Shown piece by piece: positions 54,494-64,000 of a stretch of DNA of 64,000 bases (position 1 is the stretch's first letter; the number at the start of each line of letters is the position of its first letter). The notes below the pieces were generated by a model that was not told where the DNA came from, did not search any database, and saw only the letters and a program-made list of their open reading frames with translations. Location of the stretch: assembly GCF_017313085.1 (NCBI RefSeq), contig NZ_JAFLNF010000001.1:1-64000 (forward strand), given 5' to 3'. Both the position numbers and the translations under genes were made by a program. Source of the DNA: Roseibium limicola. GTDB taxonomy: Bacteria; Pseudomonadota; Alphaproteobacteria; Rhizobiales; Stappiaceae.

Positions 54494-55738
54494 ATGATTA
54501 ACGGTCTGTCCCGACCGAAGAACCAAATTCGCTGGTTGCTGCTGGAGGGGATCTCCCCCACCGCCACCGCGATTGTGGAAAAAGCCGGCTATACAAACTA
54601 CGAAGTTCTGCCGACCGCCCTCGACAAGGAGGCGCTGATCGATCGGCTGCAGGGTGTCCACATCCTCGGTATTCGCTCTCGCACGCAGTTGACAGAAGAA
54701 GTTCTTGAAGCCGCCAAGACGCTTGTGGCCGTCGGCTGTTTCTCCGTCGGCACCAACCAGGTCGATCTGGAAGCCGCCGTGAAGCGTGGCGTACCTGTCT
54801 TCAACGCGCCGTTCTCCAACACGCGATCCGTCGCAGAACTGACGATTGCCGAAATCGTCATGCTGATGCGCGGCATCTTCCCGAAGTCGACCGCCGCCCA
54901 TGAAGGCCGCTGGCTGAAGACGGCCGCAGGCTCCCACGAGGTGCGTGGCAAGACGCTGGGCATCGTCGGCTATGGCAACATTGGTACGCAGCTGTCCAAC
55001 CTGGCGGAAGCCATGGGCATGCGGGTGATCTACCACGATCTGATCGACAAGCTTCAGCATGGCAACGTGATGCCCGCCGAGAGCCTGGACGAGCTGCTAG
55101 CTCAGTCTGATGTCGTGTCCCTGCATGTGCCGGATACGCCAGAAACCCGCAACATGTTCACCTCCGAACATATCTCAAAGATGAAGAAGGGCGCCTTCCT
55201 CATCAACAATGCGCGCGGCAAGGTCGTCGATATTAACGCCCTCGCCTCGGCTCTTAAATCCAATCATCTTGCTGGCGCTGCCATCGACGTGTTCCCGACC
55301 GAACCCAAGTCCAACAACGACGAGTTCCTCTCGCCGCTGCGTAGGCTGGAAAACGTCATCCTCACCCCGCATATTGGCGGCTCCACTCTGGAGGCCCAGT
55401 CGCGCATTGGCGAGGAAGTGGCAAAGAAGCTGGTGGAATACTCCGATGTCGGCTCGACCATCGGGTCCGTCAACTTCGCCGAAGTGCAGCTGCCGAAAGG
55501 CACCGATGCAACCCGCTTCATCCAGGTGCACCAGAACGCACCGGGAGCGCTGCGGACGCTGAACGACCTCTTCGCCCGTCATGAGCTGAACATCTCCGGC
55601 CAGTACCTGAAAGTCTACAAGGACATCGGCTATGTGGTGGTGGACGTGGACAGCCAGGTCGCCGATTCAGAAATCATTCTGGAAGAGATCCGCAAGCTGC
55701 CCAACACCATTCGCGCACGTCTGTTGAACCGGGTCTAA
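54494..55738 (+). CDS. serA: D-3-phosphoglycerate dehydrogenase, E. coli type
   Basis: 414 residues from the ATG at 54494; in-frame upstream starts would give a non-conserved extension. The NAD fold has LGIVGYGNIGTQLSNLAEAMG; catalytic residues are Arg in INNARGKVVD, Glu in the AIDVFPTEP region and His in LTPHIGGST. A C-terminal ACT domain (about 340-414, VHQNAPGALRTLNDLFARHELNI) senses serine. It makes 3-phosphohydroxypyruvate, the first step of serine synthesis. No serC or serB is adjacent. A terminator follows. Confidence 0.94.
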   Translation: MINGLSRPKNQIRWLLLEGISPTATAIVEKAGYTNYEVLPTALDKEALIDRLQGVHILGIRSRTQLTEEVLEAAKTLVAVGCFSVGTNQVDLEAAVKRGVPVFNAPFSNTRSVAELTIAEIVMLMRGIFPKSTAAHEGRWLKTAAGSHEVRGKTLGIVGYGNIGTQLSNLAEAMGMRVIYHDLIDKLQHGNVMPAESLDELLAQSDVVSLHVPDTPETRNMFTSEHISKMKKGAFLINNARGKVVDINALASALKSNHLAGAAIDVFPTEPKSNNDEFLSPLRRLENVILTPHIGGSTLEAQSRIGEEVAKKLVEYSDVGSTIGSVNFAEVQLPKGTDATRFIQVHQNAPGALRTLNDLFARHELNISGQYLKVYKDIGYVVVDVDSQVADSEIILEEIRKLPNTIRARLLNRV

Positions 55739-55768
55739 GCCCCGACCACGCCGACGCTGCGAGTTCAA

Positions 55769-55796
55769 AGCCCCGGTCACAACACCGGGGCTTTTC
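55769..55796 (+). terminator. Terminator after serA
   Basis: AGCCCCGGT at 55769-55777 pairs with ACCGGGGCT at 55784-55792, followed by TTTT. It stands between serA and the converging GGDEF gene. Confidence 0.88.
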
Positions 55797-55950
55797 ATTT
55801 CCGGATGGCGTCTATCGTCCTCTAACGCAGCACTGATATTGGCAGGCGCTCACGAAGGACGAGAACGAGGGTGGCCGGCCTCTGTAGCCCTGCCTTTTGC
55901 TTCACACGACCGCACTCAAGCATCAAATCAACTTAAGCTGAAATTGACGC

Positions 55951-57210
55951 TTAGGTCTGAGGGTCTGGACCATTGACCCTGTTCCGGCCCGCGCGCTTTG
56001 CATCGTAGAGACGGCTGTCGGCAGCCGCAAACAGCTCCTCCACGCTACTTCCGTCCTGTGGCGCACTCGCCACCCCGATGCTGACTGTCACTGCCGTCGG
56101 CATAGACGTCTTGCTGTAATCCTGAATGACCCCGCGAAGCCTGTCGGCAAGAGAAATCGCACCGCTTGCCGGCAGCCGCTCACAGAGCAGAACGAACTCT
56201 TCCCCACCGAAGCGATATAGATGATCGCCGGCGCGCAGGTTTTCCATCAGCAGTGCGGCAATCTTCTTCAACACCTCATCTCCCACCTGATGCCCATGCC
56301 GGTCGTTCACCTGCTTGAAGTGATCGATATCAATGACCAGCATCGACAAGGCCCGGCGCTCCGCCAGGCTGGTAGCGAGGATCTCGGGCGCATTTTGATC
56401 ATAGTGCCGACGGTGCAGAGTGCCCGTCAGATGATCGTGGTTGGTTTGTTCCAACAAACGCTCGTAGCGCTCGCGATACGTCAAGACTTCGAAGACATCC
56501 CTGAATGATCTATCGGTAAACCAATGCGAGGTACTGGAGAAAAACCGCAGGTAGATGACGAAAAAGCCGCTGTAGAGCAGCGTCGCGAACATTTTCGCAA
56601 TCCAGCCACCCCAGAAGACATGAAGTGGTGCTCCCGACACATAATGCAGGGCCAGGAAGAAACCCGCCTGATCGAACGTCAGAACGACGGCACCGCAGAC
56701 CAGAATCCGTAAGCCCAGATGCTTGCCGAACAGGGATCCTACGCGCTCATACAGAACGATAATTGCAATCGAGTCGATGAAGAGAAGGATCGTCCCCCAT
56801 ATCATCAACCAGCCCATCTCATCGACGAAGGCAATGTCAGGAAGCCGTCCCCCCGTCACTGCGACTGTATCGTGATTGCGCAGCACCATCACCAACGCGA
56901 CAATTAGAAAATTGCCAATCAGCAAGCCATAGATAGGCTGGCGCGCCACCATTGCATCTTCGCGGATATACAGCAGCAAGATCATCAGCAGCTTGCCCGA
57001 GAACAGGATCGTTGATCCAGGCGAAACAATTCCAAACGGGAGCTGAATGTAGAACACGCTGGCGAGATATGTTTCGAGAAAATGCATAACCCCGAGAGCA
57101 CACATAAAAACGCCGATACCGATCACCTTGCGGGCGCGCAGAAGCGACATCATAACGGTGAAATAGACCGCAGCCTGAGCTAATAGGAGAAGTGCATTTG
57201 TGGTTGCCAT
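55951..57210 (-). CDS. Membrane-bound diguanylate cyclase (GGDEF)
   Basis: 419 residues from the ATG at 57210; a start at 57243 would add 11. The first about 230 residues form about seven or eight membrane helices, with no known sensor family recognised. The GGDEF domain (about 255-415) has LTGTLHRRHYD, the active site YRFGGEEFVLL, and the inhibitory site RAGD five residues before it, so the enzyme is probably active and product-inhibited. It would make c-di-GMP in response to a membrane or extracellular cue. Confidence 0.9.
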   Translation of the reverse strand: MATTNALLLLAQAAVYFTVMMSLLRARKVIGIGVFMCALGVMHFLETYLASVFYIQLPFGIVSPGSTILFSGKLLMILLLYIREDAMVARQPIYGLLIGNFLIVALVMVLRNHDTVAVTGGRLPDIAFVDEMGWLMIWGTILLFIDSIAIIVLYERVGSLFGKHLGLRILVCGAVVLTFDQAGFFLALHYVSGAPLHVFWGGWIAKMFATLLYSGFFVIYLRFFSSTSHWFTDRSFRDVFEVLTYRERYERLLEQTNHDHLTGTLHRRHYDQNAPEILATSLAERRALSMLVIDIDHFKQVNDRHGHQVGDEVLKKIAALLMENLRAGDHLYRFGGEEFVLLCERLPASGAISLADRLRGVIQDYSKTSMPTAVTVSIGVASAPQDGSSVEELFAAADSRLYDAKRAGRNRVNGPDPQT

Positions 57211-57553
57211 ATCTTGCTGTAGCAACTTGTGACGAATTGACAAGACTGCCCTCTAGCCGTTTGGGGCGTTTTCCAATCATTCCCCCAAAGCCTTCACGTG
57301 TCCGCAGTGGAAGCCGCAATCTGCGCTTCGCCAATGCCGGCATGGCAAGGCCTTTGCGCTCCGTCATATTGGACGCGATTCGTCATTTTCATTGTCCTTA
57401 GAGACAATTATCCATTTGACTCGACTGAAAATCGGCTCGATTTTGCTTGGGAGTTGGAACCTGCTTCCTCACCTGTCATCTGAAGACGCTCCCACCCTGG
57501 TTGATGCGCCTGAGCTGACAGATCTATCCGTTTGAAACACTTCGAGATTTCTC

Positions 57554-58300
57554 ATGTCTACGTCCCGCCTCTCCGTGAATGTCAACGCCATCGCGATGCT
57601 TCGCAACCGAAGGGATCTCCCTTGGCCGAGCGTCTGCGGGCTGGCCGCCATCGCCATGGAGGCCGGGGCGAAGGGGATTACCGTCCACCCTCGTCCGGAT
57701 GAGCGCCACATCCGCAAGACAGACGTTCTTGACCTCGCCGAACTCATCGAGGACAGGTTCCCCAACAAGGAACTCTGCCTGGAAGGCTACCCGACCGAAG
57801 ACTTCATGAAGCTCGTGGAACAGGCCCGGCCAGATCAGGTTCTGTTTGTGCCCGACGATCCAGACCAGACCACCTCCGACCACGGTTGGCAATTCGACAA
57901 GGACCTCTCCAGTCTGACGACAGCGATTGCGGCCGCGCATGAATGGAACATCACGGTTTCTCTGTTCTGCGATCCTGATCCCGCAGCGCCGGCCCGCGCT
58001 GCTGCCTTGGGAGCTGAGCGGATCGAAATCTACACCGGCCCCTATGGCGCTTGTCACGACAATGCGGATCTAGCCGAAAAAGAACTGGCCAAAGTGGTCG
58101 AGACAGCAGAGGTCGCTCGCACGGCTGGTCTTGGCGTCAATGCTGGGCATGACCTGACGGTTGAAAACATTCCTGCGCTCCTCGCCAAAGCCCCCTTCAT
58201 TCGCGAGATGTCCATCGGTCACGGGTTCACGGCTGATGCCCTGATCCATGGCTTCGCAGACAGCGTGAAGCGCTTCCGGGCCTCGATGGGCGAACTCTGA
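57554..58300 (+). CDS. pdxJ: Pyridoxine 5'-phosphate synthase
   Basis: 248 residues. LSVNVNAIAMLRNRRDLPWP, the PLP-pathway phosphate loop GITVHPRPDERHI, LEGYPTED, and GLGVNAGHDLTVENIP with the catalytic His match PdxJ. It closes the vitamin B6 ring from 1-deoxyxylulose 5-phosphate and 3-amino-2-oxopropyl phosphate. It is followed after 2 bp by a LysE-type exporter, so these two form an operon. The 343-bp gap upstream (57211-57553) shows no gene. Confidence 0.95.
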   Translation: MSTSRLSVNVNAIAMLRNRRDLPWPSVCGLAAIAMEAGAKGITVHPRPDERHIRKTDVLDLAELIEDRFPNKELCLEGYPTEDFMKLVEQARPDQVLFVPDDPDQTTSDHGWQFDKDLSSLTTAIAAAHEWNITVSLFCDPDPAAPARAAALGAERIEIYTGPYGACHDNADLAEKELAKVVETAEVARTAGLGVNAGHDLTVENIPALLAKAPFIREMSIGHGFTADALIHGFADSVKRFRASMGEL

Positions 58301-58302
58301 CC

Positions 58303-58926
58303 ATGTCCCTCGAAACCTGGCTCCTCTTCATACTCGTCGCGCTGGTTCCTGCGGTCTCACCCGGCCCCGGTGTGATGCTGGCAATCCACAACACTCTGCG
58401 CTTCGGGCGCAACGCAACGCTTGCATCGGCCACAGGCAACGCTGTCGGACTGGTTGTGATCGGGCTCTCGGTCGCCTTCGGGTTCGGCGCTTTGATGGCA
58501 ACATCAGCCGCCGCTTTTACCGTACTAAAGCTGATCGGCGCTGCCTATCTGATTTACATCGGCATCAAGGTCTGGCGAGATAAATCCGGCTTCAACGCGC
58601 TGGATGACGCCTTGAGTCCACGAAAAAGCTACCATGCCCTGTTTTTGCAGGCATTTCTGGTTTCCGTGACCAACCCCAAGGCAATCCTGGTTATTACTGC
58701 ATTGTTCCCGCAATTCATGGCCAAAGACGGAATTCATCTGGATCAGGCTGCGGTTCTATCGTTTACCTATGCAACACTATGCTGGGCAAACCATGCAGGC
58801 ATTGCCTTTGCTGGCAACTCAGTCCGCAGGTTCCTCACCTCAGAGAAACGCCTGAAGATGACCCGTCGCCTCACCGGCGGTCTATTCATCGGCTTCGGCG
58901 CTGCATTGGCAGGTGCCAGCCGTTAA
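58303..58926 (+). CDS. LysE-family translocator
   Basis: 207 residues with about six membrane helices. The start LVPAVSPGPGVMLAIHNTLRFG carries the PGP motif of LysE/RhtB exporters; VSVTNPKAILVITALFPQF is the second conserved block. It exports an amino acid or related compound that cannot be chosen. It starts 2 bp after pdxJ. Confidence 0.88.
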   Translation: MSLETWLLFILVALVPAVSPGPGVMLAIHNTLRFGRNATLASATGNAVGLVVIGLSVAFGFGALMATSAAAFTVLKLIGAAYLIYIGIKVWRDKSGFNALDDALSPRKSYHALFLQAFLVSVTNPKAILVITALFPQFMAKDGIHLDQAAVLSFTYATLCWANHAGIAFAGNSVRRFLTSEKRLKMTRRLTGGLFIGFGAALAGASR

Positions 58927-58959
58927 TCTCTTCCGGCGCAATCAGGGGCACTTACCAAA

Positions 58960-59343
58960 CTACTGCGCCAGCGCCGGGTCACTGTCACATCGCGACAACG
59001 GAATCTGGGTGAAGGAGTGAATGGCCGTAATATAGGGTTCCCCTTCGTAAATGGAGGTATCGGCCTCAGCACAGGCACATCCGTAGCCATAGTTGCCGTT
59101 TGACTTTCGGTAGTCACCAGCGGAAATGTCGCCAATCCGATCCATGCCCAACGGTTCCCACGGAGTTCCTTGAGTACGAATGGTCCAGGTTTCGTCCGCA
59201 TCGGTGAACCACCAGTTCCCCGGCGTTGGATTCTGTATCCAGCCACAACGGGTTTCCGCTGCTGCAGCCCACCCGCTACCTAGCGCTCCGGTCAGAAACA
59301 CACTCAAACCAGCGGCCCTGAAAATCTTCCAATTGCCATCCAT
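58960..59343 (-). CDS. DUF4087-type secreted protein
   Basis: 127 residues from the ATG at 59343 (an ATG at 59364 adds seven). A signal peptide ends near GWAAAAE. The mature part, ETRCGWIQNPTPGNWWFTD and later NYGYGCACAEA, matches the DUF4087 pattern and has four Cys that may pair in the periplasm. Function unknown. It may share a transcript with the protease gene, which ends 97 bp upstream in the same direction. Confidence 0.78.
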   Translation of the reverse strand: MDGNWKIFRAAGLSVFLTGALGSGWAAAAETRCGWIQNPTPGNWWFTDADETWTIRTQGTPWEPLGMDRIGDISAGDYRKSNGNYGYGCACAEADTSIYEGEPYITAIHSFTQIPLSRCDSDPALAQ

Positions 59344-59440
59344 ATGACGTCCCCTTCCGACCAAGTCGCAATGAAGTGGTTAAGAAGACAGCCTAGCCCG
59401 CCTGCCGGAAATACCATAGCTTTTCCAGCGAGGCTTGATG

Positions 59441-60310
59441 CTAGCGCGCCGGACCGTAGAGCGCTACAGCACCTGCAATATCACCTTCAGATAAGCCGTT
59501 GCGCGCTTCCGTGTACTTGAAATGCATCAGGGATCCGCGACGGGCCGGGTGATCAAGGCCAATCGCATGGCCAATTTCATGCGTAAATGTGTGGGTCAGA
59601 TCGTAGGTCTTCAGATTTCCGTCAAAGCCGAGCTTCCAGTCATGAACCGGGTTCAGGCAAACGGCGGATTTTTCGATAACGGAAACGGGCCGGCTACGTC
59701 GACGCGAATTCGTCGTGATAACGCCCTCAAGCGGCTGCACCCGGTTAAGCGCGCGCTCGCCACCAACTTCATTACCGATAAAGCTGACAGGTCCCCTTGC
59801 AACATCGCTTTCAATCTGGCGCACATTTGCAAAAGCATAACCACGCGGGATCATCTGGCTACCGATAACGATGTTGGCCATTTCGACTGAGGCTGATTCA
59901 CGAAACTGCAAGTCTGCGACATTCGACCAGCGTTTGAATGCGGAGCGAGCGGCTGAGCGGATTTCCTGTCGGGTGAAGCCACTGCGTGAGCTCAGGGTCT
60001 TGAACCCGGTCATCGCCGTACAATTGCGTGCCTTGCTATCGCGAACAGGTCCTTCAAGGAAGGCATAGGTCACGACAGCCCCGCTCCCAAGTGTCGGCCG
60101 GCCCCATTTCACGAGTGACCCATTCAGCTTGAGGAGCTTATAGGCGCTCTTCAAAGCCTTCTCCTGAACTGCTCCGGCTGCAATAGCGTCTCGGCCGGAC
60201 GTAAGCCCCACAGTCACACTGGCCAAAACTGCCAGTACGACCCCGGTTCTCGCCCAGGATCTGGTGCGCCAGGGTGTCCCCTCGGCGGTGATCCGATGGT
60301 TCCAGGTCAT
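59441..60310 (-). CDS. Matrixin-family (M10A) secreted metalloprotease
   Basis: 289 residues. An N-terminal signal-like stretch (ARTGVVLAVLASVTVGLTSG) leads into a zinc-protease domain (about 75-289) with the metzincin motif HEIGHAIGLDH and the following Met-turn region RRGSLMHF, so all zinc ligands and the catalytic Glu are present. There is no C-terminal RTX or peptidoglycan-binding domain, so this is a minimal matrixin. It should cut proteins outside the cytoplasm. Bacterial matrixins are uncommon and often secreted. Confidence 0.85.
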   Translation of the reverse strand: MTWNHRITAEGTPWRTRSWARTGVVLAVLASVTVGLTSGRDAIAAGAVQEKALKSAYKLLKLNGSLVKWGRPTLGSGAVVTYAFLEGPVRDSKARNCTAMTGFKTLSSRSGFTRQEIRSAARSAFKRWSNVADLQFRESASVEMANIVIGSQMIPRGYAFANVRQIESDVARGPVSFIGNEVGGERALNRVQPLEGVITTNSRRRSRPVSVIEKSAVCLNPVHDWKLGFDGNLKTYDLTHTFTHEIGHAIGLDHPARRGSLMHFKYTEARNGLSEGDIAGAVALYGPAR

Positions 60311-60380
60311 ATGCCCCTCTACCGCTTTGGCAACTCTGAGTCCCGGACCCTCATCCGGTGGCGACTCGGTTGCCTTGCTG

Positions 60381-60602
60381 TCAGCAGATAGAATGAATCA
60401 TCTCAGTCGAAGCGCCTATCCGCAAGAACGCGCAATCAGTTTTCCCTATGCCGGTAAACAATTTGACTACGTATCCCACAGCAAAAACCGCAGACCTGTG
60501 CGGGTTATCAATGACATTTCCTGTGAGACACATTTTTTCCGGCTCCCCCAAGCGTCGCTCCAGCGCGGCATTGGATGAGTTCTCAAGATCATGATTTTCC
60601 AT
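60381..60602 (-). CDS. Small protein divergent from the TetR gene, hypothetical
   Basis: 73 residues from the ATG at 60602, which has a very good ribosome site GGGAGGT five bases upstream. The sequence (MENHDLENSSNAALERRLGE...) is polar and then slightly hydrophobic (HRSAVFAVGYVVKLFTGIG), with no domain recognised. The perfect palindrome GTACCGTACGGTAC lies 39 bp before it, so it would be under TetR control. It is supported mainly by position and ribosome site and could still be spurious. Confidence 0.4.
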   Translation of the reverse strand: MENHDLENSSNAALERRLGEPEKMCLTGNVIDNPHRSAVFAVGYVVKLFTGIGKTDCAFLRIGASTEMIHSIC

Positions 60603-60635
60603 CTTGACCTCCCAAATCAACGTCGGTAAATAGCA

Positions 60636-60654
60636 GTACCGTACCGTACGGTAC
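60636..60654. promoter_or_regulatory. TetR-type palindromic operator
   Basis: GTACC followed by the perfect 14-bp palindrome GTACCGTACGGTAC at 60641-60654. It lies between the TetR gene and the small divergent gene, near enough to both starts to control either. Confidence 0.7.
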
Positions 60655-60745
60655 AAGAATTGACGCATCTGTTTGCGCCACGCAGCATTCCACCCGGACC
60701 GTCCGGAAATATCGCTAACCAGAAACACTATCGCCCGTGAATACG

Positions 60746-61396
60746 ATGTCCCTTACAGCAGCACTCACCGATCAAGATTTTGAGAATATTGATTTCACCC
60801 CTCGTCAGGAGGCGGTGCTTGAATGTGCTTTGGGGCTGCTTGTTGAAGGCGGTGAAAAGGCTCTGACGACAGCCGGCCTGGCCAGAAAGGCCAACTGCTC
60901 AAAAGAGAGCCTTTACAAGTGGTTCGGCGATCGAGACGGCCTTTTGGCAGCTGTGGTTGCCTATCAGGCCAGCAAGGTTCACTTCCCGCCGGAAAGTGGC
61001 GCGACGGCTGATGGCGCCACCTATCGCGCCTATCTGGTGGACTTCGCCACCGAACTGCTTGCCGTGCTTTTCGGCGAGACATCGGTGGCCCTCAATCGTC
61101 TTTCCATTGGTCAGTCCAAACGGGAAGACAACCGGCTGGGCCATCTGCTATTGGTCCGCGGCAAGCGCATGATCGCAGCAAAGGCCAGGGGGCTTCTGGA
61201 GGCAGGACGCCATCGAGGTTATTTGCGCTTCGACGATGCGACCGAGGCCTATCAGGTGCTTTACGGCCTAGCGGTTCGCGACGTTCACATCCGTCTGTTG
61301 CTCGGCGATGAAGCCAGCGAGCAGGAACGCGATCTCAAGGGCCAGGCACAATTGGCGGTAGATCGCTTTTACAAGCTTTTCGGCGTCAGCCTCTGA
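60746..61396 (+). CDS. TetR/AcrR-family regulator (AefR-like C-terminus)
   Basis: 216 residues from the ATG at 60746; a GTG three codons earlier is possible. Residues 25-70 form the TetR HTH: AVLECALGLLVEGGEKALTTAGLARKANCSKESLYKWFGDRDGLL. The C-terminal ligand domain has the LYGLAVRDVHIRLLLGDE segment, as in AefR-type regulators. The palindrome just upstream is the expected operator, suggesting self-regulation. The ligand is unknown. Confidence 0.88.
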   Translation: MSLTAALTDQDFENIDFTPRQEAVLECALGLLVEGGEKALTTAGLARKANCSKESLYKWFGDRDGLLAAVVAYQASKVHFPPESGATADGATYRAYLVDFATELLAVLFGETSVALNRLSIGQSKREDNRLGHLLLVRGKRMIAAKARGLLEAGRHRGYLRFDDATEAYQVLYGLAVRDVHIRLLLGDEASEQERDLKGQAQLAVDRFYKLFGVSL

Positions 61397-61443
61397 CGCC
61401 CGATCACAGTTTCACAGAAATTTCCGGGCACCGACGGCAATAA

Positions 61444-62499
<1,056 letters not shown>

Positions 62500-62566
62500 G
62501 ACTGCGCGAGCGCCGGACTGGATCCAGGACATCAAAGTACAGCGCCTGCTCAAAGCAGGCGTGGGG

Positions 62567-62608
62567 GATCGAATCCGGCGCACTCGTCGACAAGACCAAA
62601 AACCAAGG
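62567..62608 (+). repeat. Imperfect repeat of the ilvC 3' end
   Basis: TCCGGCGCACTCGTCGAC at 62574 onward repeats 62467 onward; 26 bases are identical and the match weakens gradually on both sides, with the stop codon lost in the copy. Offset is 107 bp. It looks like a partial duplication of the gene end. Confidence 0.8.
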
Positions 62609-62630
62609 TTCACGCAGTCAGAAAAATACG

Positions 62631-62660
62631 AAACGGCCCGCTGTTTTCAGCGGGCCGTTT
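62631..62660. terminator. Terminator after ilvC
   Basis: AAACGGCCCGCTG at 62631-62643 pairs perfectly with CAGCGGGCCGTTT at 62648-62660, followed by CTGTTT. It suits both converging genes. Confidence 0.88.
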
Positions 62661-62697
62661 CTGTTTCAAATCTGTGCATCGTTTCAACTGAGCTGGA

Positions 62698-63771
62698 TCA
62701 ATGGACAGGCAGTTTGTCACGATCCCCAAACAGGCGGTAGACGAAGCCCCCTTCGCCATACTCCATCGAGACCTCGCCGCCGAAATCAACGGGGGCAATC
62801 TGGCTCAGCAGAATGCTGCCAAACCCCTCCTTTGAAGGAGGCGCCACAGCAGGCCCTCCCCGTTCCGCCCAGACAAAGAAAAAACCCCTGCCTTCGTCCG
62901 CCGTTGTATCAACTCCCCAGGTCACCATGACCGAGCCCGTCCCCTGGCTGAAGGCACCGAACTTAACGGCATTGGTCGTCAGCTCATTGACAGTCAGCGC
63001 AAGAGCCATGGATTGCCGCTCGTCGAGATCCAGTCGGGGACCTTCAAAAGTCACCACCCGTCCGTCGCCCAAATGAGGGGACAATGCCGCACGAACAATC
63101 TCTTCCAGATCGACCTTGCGAGACTGCGCGTCGAGGATTTTCGTATGTGCGTTGGCAAGGGCCGCAATACGATGCTGCAGCGAAACACGCGCGTCATTGA
63201 TAGAGATCGAGCCGCGCACGGTCTGATTGGCGATTGCCGCCACTGATGCCAGCATGTTCTTGATGCGATGGTGCAGCTCCCTGTTCAGGAAATCCGTCCG
63301 CTTCTGCTGCTCAACCTTGGCGGTGGTTTCAATGACCGTATCCATAAAACCGCAAACGGTTCCACGCTCATCATAGATAGGACTATAGCAGAAGGTGAAG
63401 GACGCCGTTTCATCGTAGCCATGGCGGTTTATCACGAGCGGGAAGTCTTCAATGAAGGTCGCCGATCCATTCATCGCCTTTGCGGCAATAGGCTCAATGT
63501 CATCCCAGGCCTCTGCCCAGATATCAGCGAAGGAGCGTCCCAGGGAATTCTTCTTCTCTCCCAGGATGGGCGCAAAGGCTGAGTTGTAGATCGTTGTGAG
63601 GTCCGAGCCCCAGGCAATGGCCTTCGGGAAATGGGAGTTCAGCATCATTCCACAGGCAATCTTCAGGGCTGGCGGCCAATCCGCCATCGGCCCCAGTGGG
63701 GTTGTCTCCCATGGAAATTCCGCAACGGCCCGAGACATATCGTCATCCGTCGGAAAATGCTTTGGTATCAT
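62698..63771 (-). CDS. HWE/HisKA_2-type sensor histidine kinase with PAS domain
   Basis: 357 residues. A PAS-like sensor (about 15-140) has FPKAIAWGSDLTTIYNSAFAPILGEK and FTFCYSPIYDERGTVCGFMDTV. The kinase part has the phospho-acceptor segment NRELHHRIKNMLASVAAIA, the N-box NELTTNAVKFGAF and the late GFGSILLSQI, features of HWE/HisKA_2 kinases. It has no membrane segment, so it senses inside the cell; light or redox through PAS is possible but not shown. No response regulator is adjacent within the window. 63772-64000 shows no gene. Confidence 0.88.
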   Translation of the reverse strand: MIPKHFPTDDDMSRAVAEFPWETTPLGPMADWPPALKIACGMMLNSHFPKAIAWGSDLTTIYNSAFAPILGEKKNSLGRSFADIWAEAWDDIEPIAAKAMNGSATFIEDFPLVINRHGYDETASFTFCYSPIYDERGTVCGFMDTVIETTAKVEQQKRTDFLNRELHHRIKNMLASVAAIANQTVRGSISINDARVSLQHRIAALANAHTKILDAQSRKVDLEEIVRAALSPHLGDGRVVTFEGPRLDLDERQSMALALTVNELTTNAVKFGAFSQGTGSVMVTWGVDTTADEGRGFFFVWAERGGPAVAPPSKEGFGSILLSQIAPVDFGGEVSMEYGEGGFVYRLFGDRDKLPVH

Positions 63772-64000
63772 TTGGATGGATGGAACCCCATTGGAACAGA
63801 CAGCCGACTATATTAATGCTTTGGACGGGTGCAATCTGAGAACGCCGGTGAGAACTGACGGTTCCCGAAAGGACGACGGCAAAACACCTTTACCCGAGCT
63901 CTCTTAAGGACTGTTGCCCCACTCTCCACACACGAACAGTTGAACGCAGATCGAGACCTGTAAAAAGAGACGGCCTCAACTCGCAAAAACCACTAAAAAA

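Overview
The window looks like chromosomal DNA from an alphaproteobacterium, probably a marine or soil Hyphomicrobiales member near the Stappiaceae (Roseibium/Labrenzia/Stappia type). This placement is an inference from gene content and protein style: a separated zwf/edd/eda/pgi Entner-Doudoroff set, E. coli-type SerA, class I IlvC, an alphaproteobacterial CheZ-like protein, HWE kinase, a PlcP-Agt lipid remodelling pair and an alpha-type Mla-like transporter. No marker such as 16S rRNA is present. Coding density is high, GC-rich and mostly housekeeping. The only mobile DNA seen is an IS1182-like transposase cut by the left edge.

Layout. 1-6.5 kb: transposase 3' part, then a four-gene Mla-like (MCE) lipid transport operon on the minus strand and an MFS transporter. 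6.6-9.3 kb: a CheZ-like phosphatase facing a globin-coupled soluble chemoreceptor, separated by a 20-bp-stem bidirectional terminator. 9.4-13.4 kb: Thr/Ser dehydratase, a plcP-agt-like pair with a candidate Pho box, and an SDR protein. 13.5-18.3 kb: FadL-type porin, then a TPP-riboswitch-led operon thiM-thiD-TRAP solute receptor. 18.4-31.4 kb: stand-alone AsnC domain, two DMT permeases, MHYT-GGDEF-EAL protein, lone CoxL-like molybdenum hydroxylase subunit, VOC protein, molybdate-domain regulator, acyl-CoA ligase, adenine deaminase. 31.8-43.2 kb: ROK regulator, zwf, edd-eda, PilZ protein, secreted delta-type carbonic anhydrase, pgi, three tandem glycine-zipper lipoproteins and an SMP-30 lactonase. 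zwf, edd and pgi share a TAAATCGRTT-centred palindrome, which suggests one regulon.

43.3-49.6 kb is the most unusual part. After a repeat-rich secreted protein and TrhO comes an R-body (reb) locus on the minus strand: an ECF sigma factor, four RebB-family proteins and three unrecognised accessory proteins in five or so transcription units. The sigma gene and the first rebB gene carry an identical two-box element (TTCACAAG-N12-GCGTC) at the promoter position, a candidate sigma-specific promoter. The locus ends near the 3' end of a tRNA-Lys gene.

50-64 kb: ilvB-ilvH behind a classical attenuator with a 17-codon leader peptide (Val-Ile-Leu-Val-Val), a CxxC-rich YkgJ protein, serA, a GGDEF cyclase, pdxJ, a LysE exporter, a DUF4087 protein, a matrixin-type protease, a TetR regulator with a perfect palindrome and a small divergent gene, ilvC with a duplicated 3' tail, and an HWE histidine kinase.
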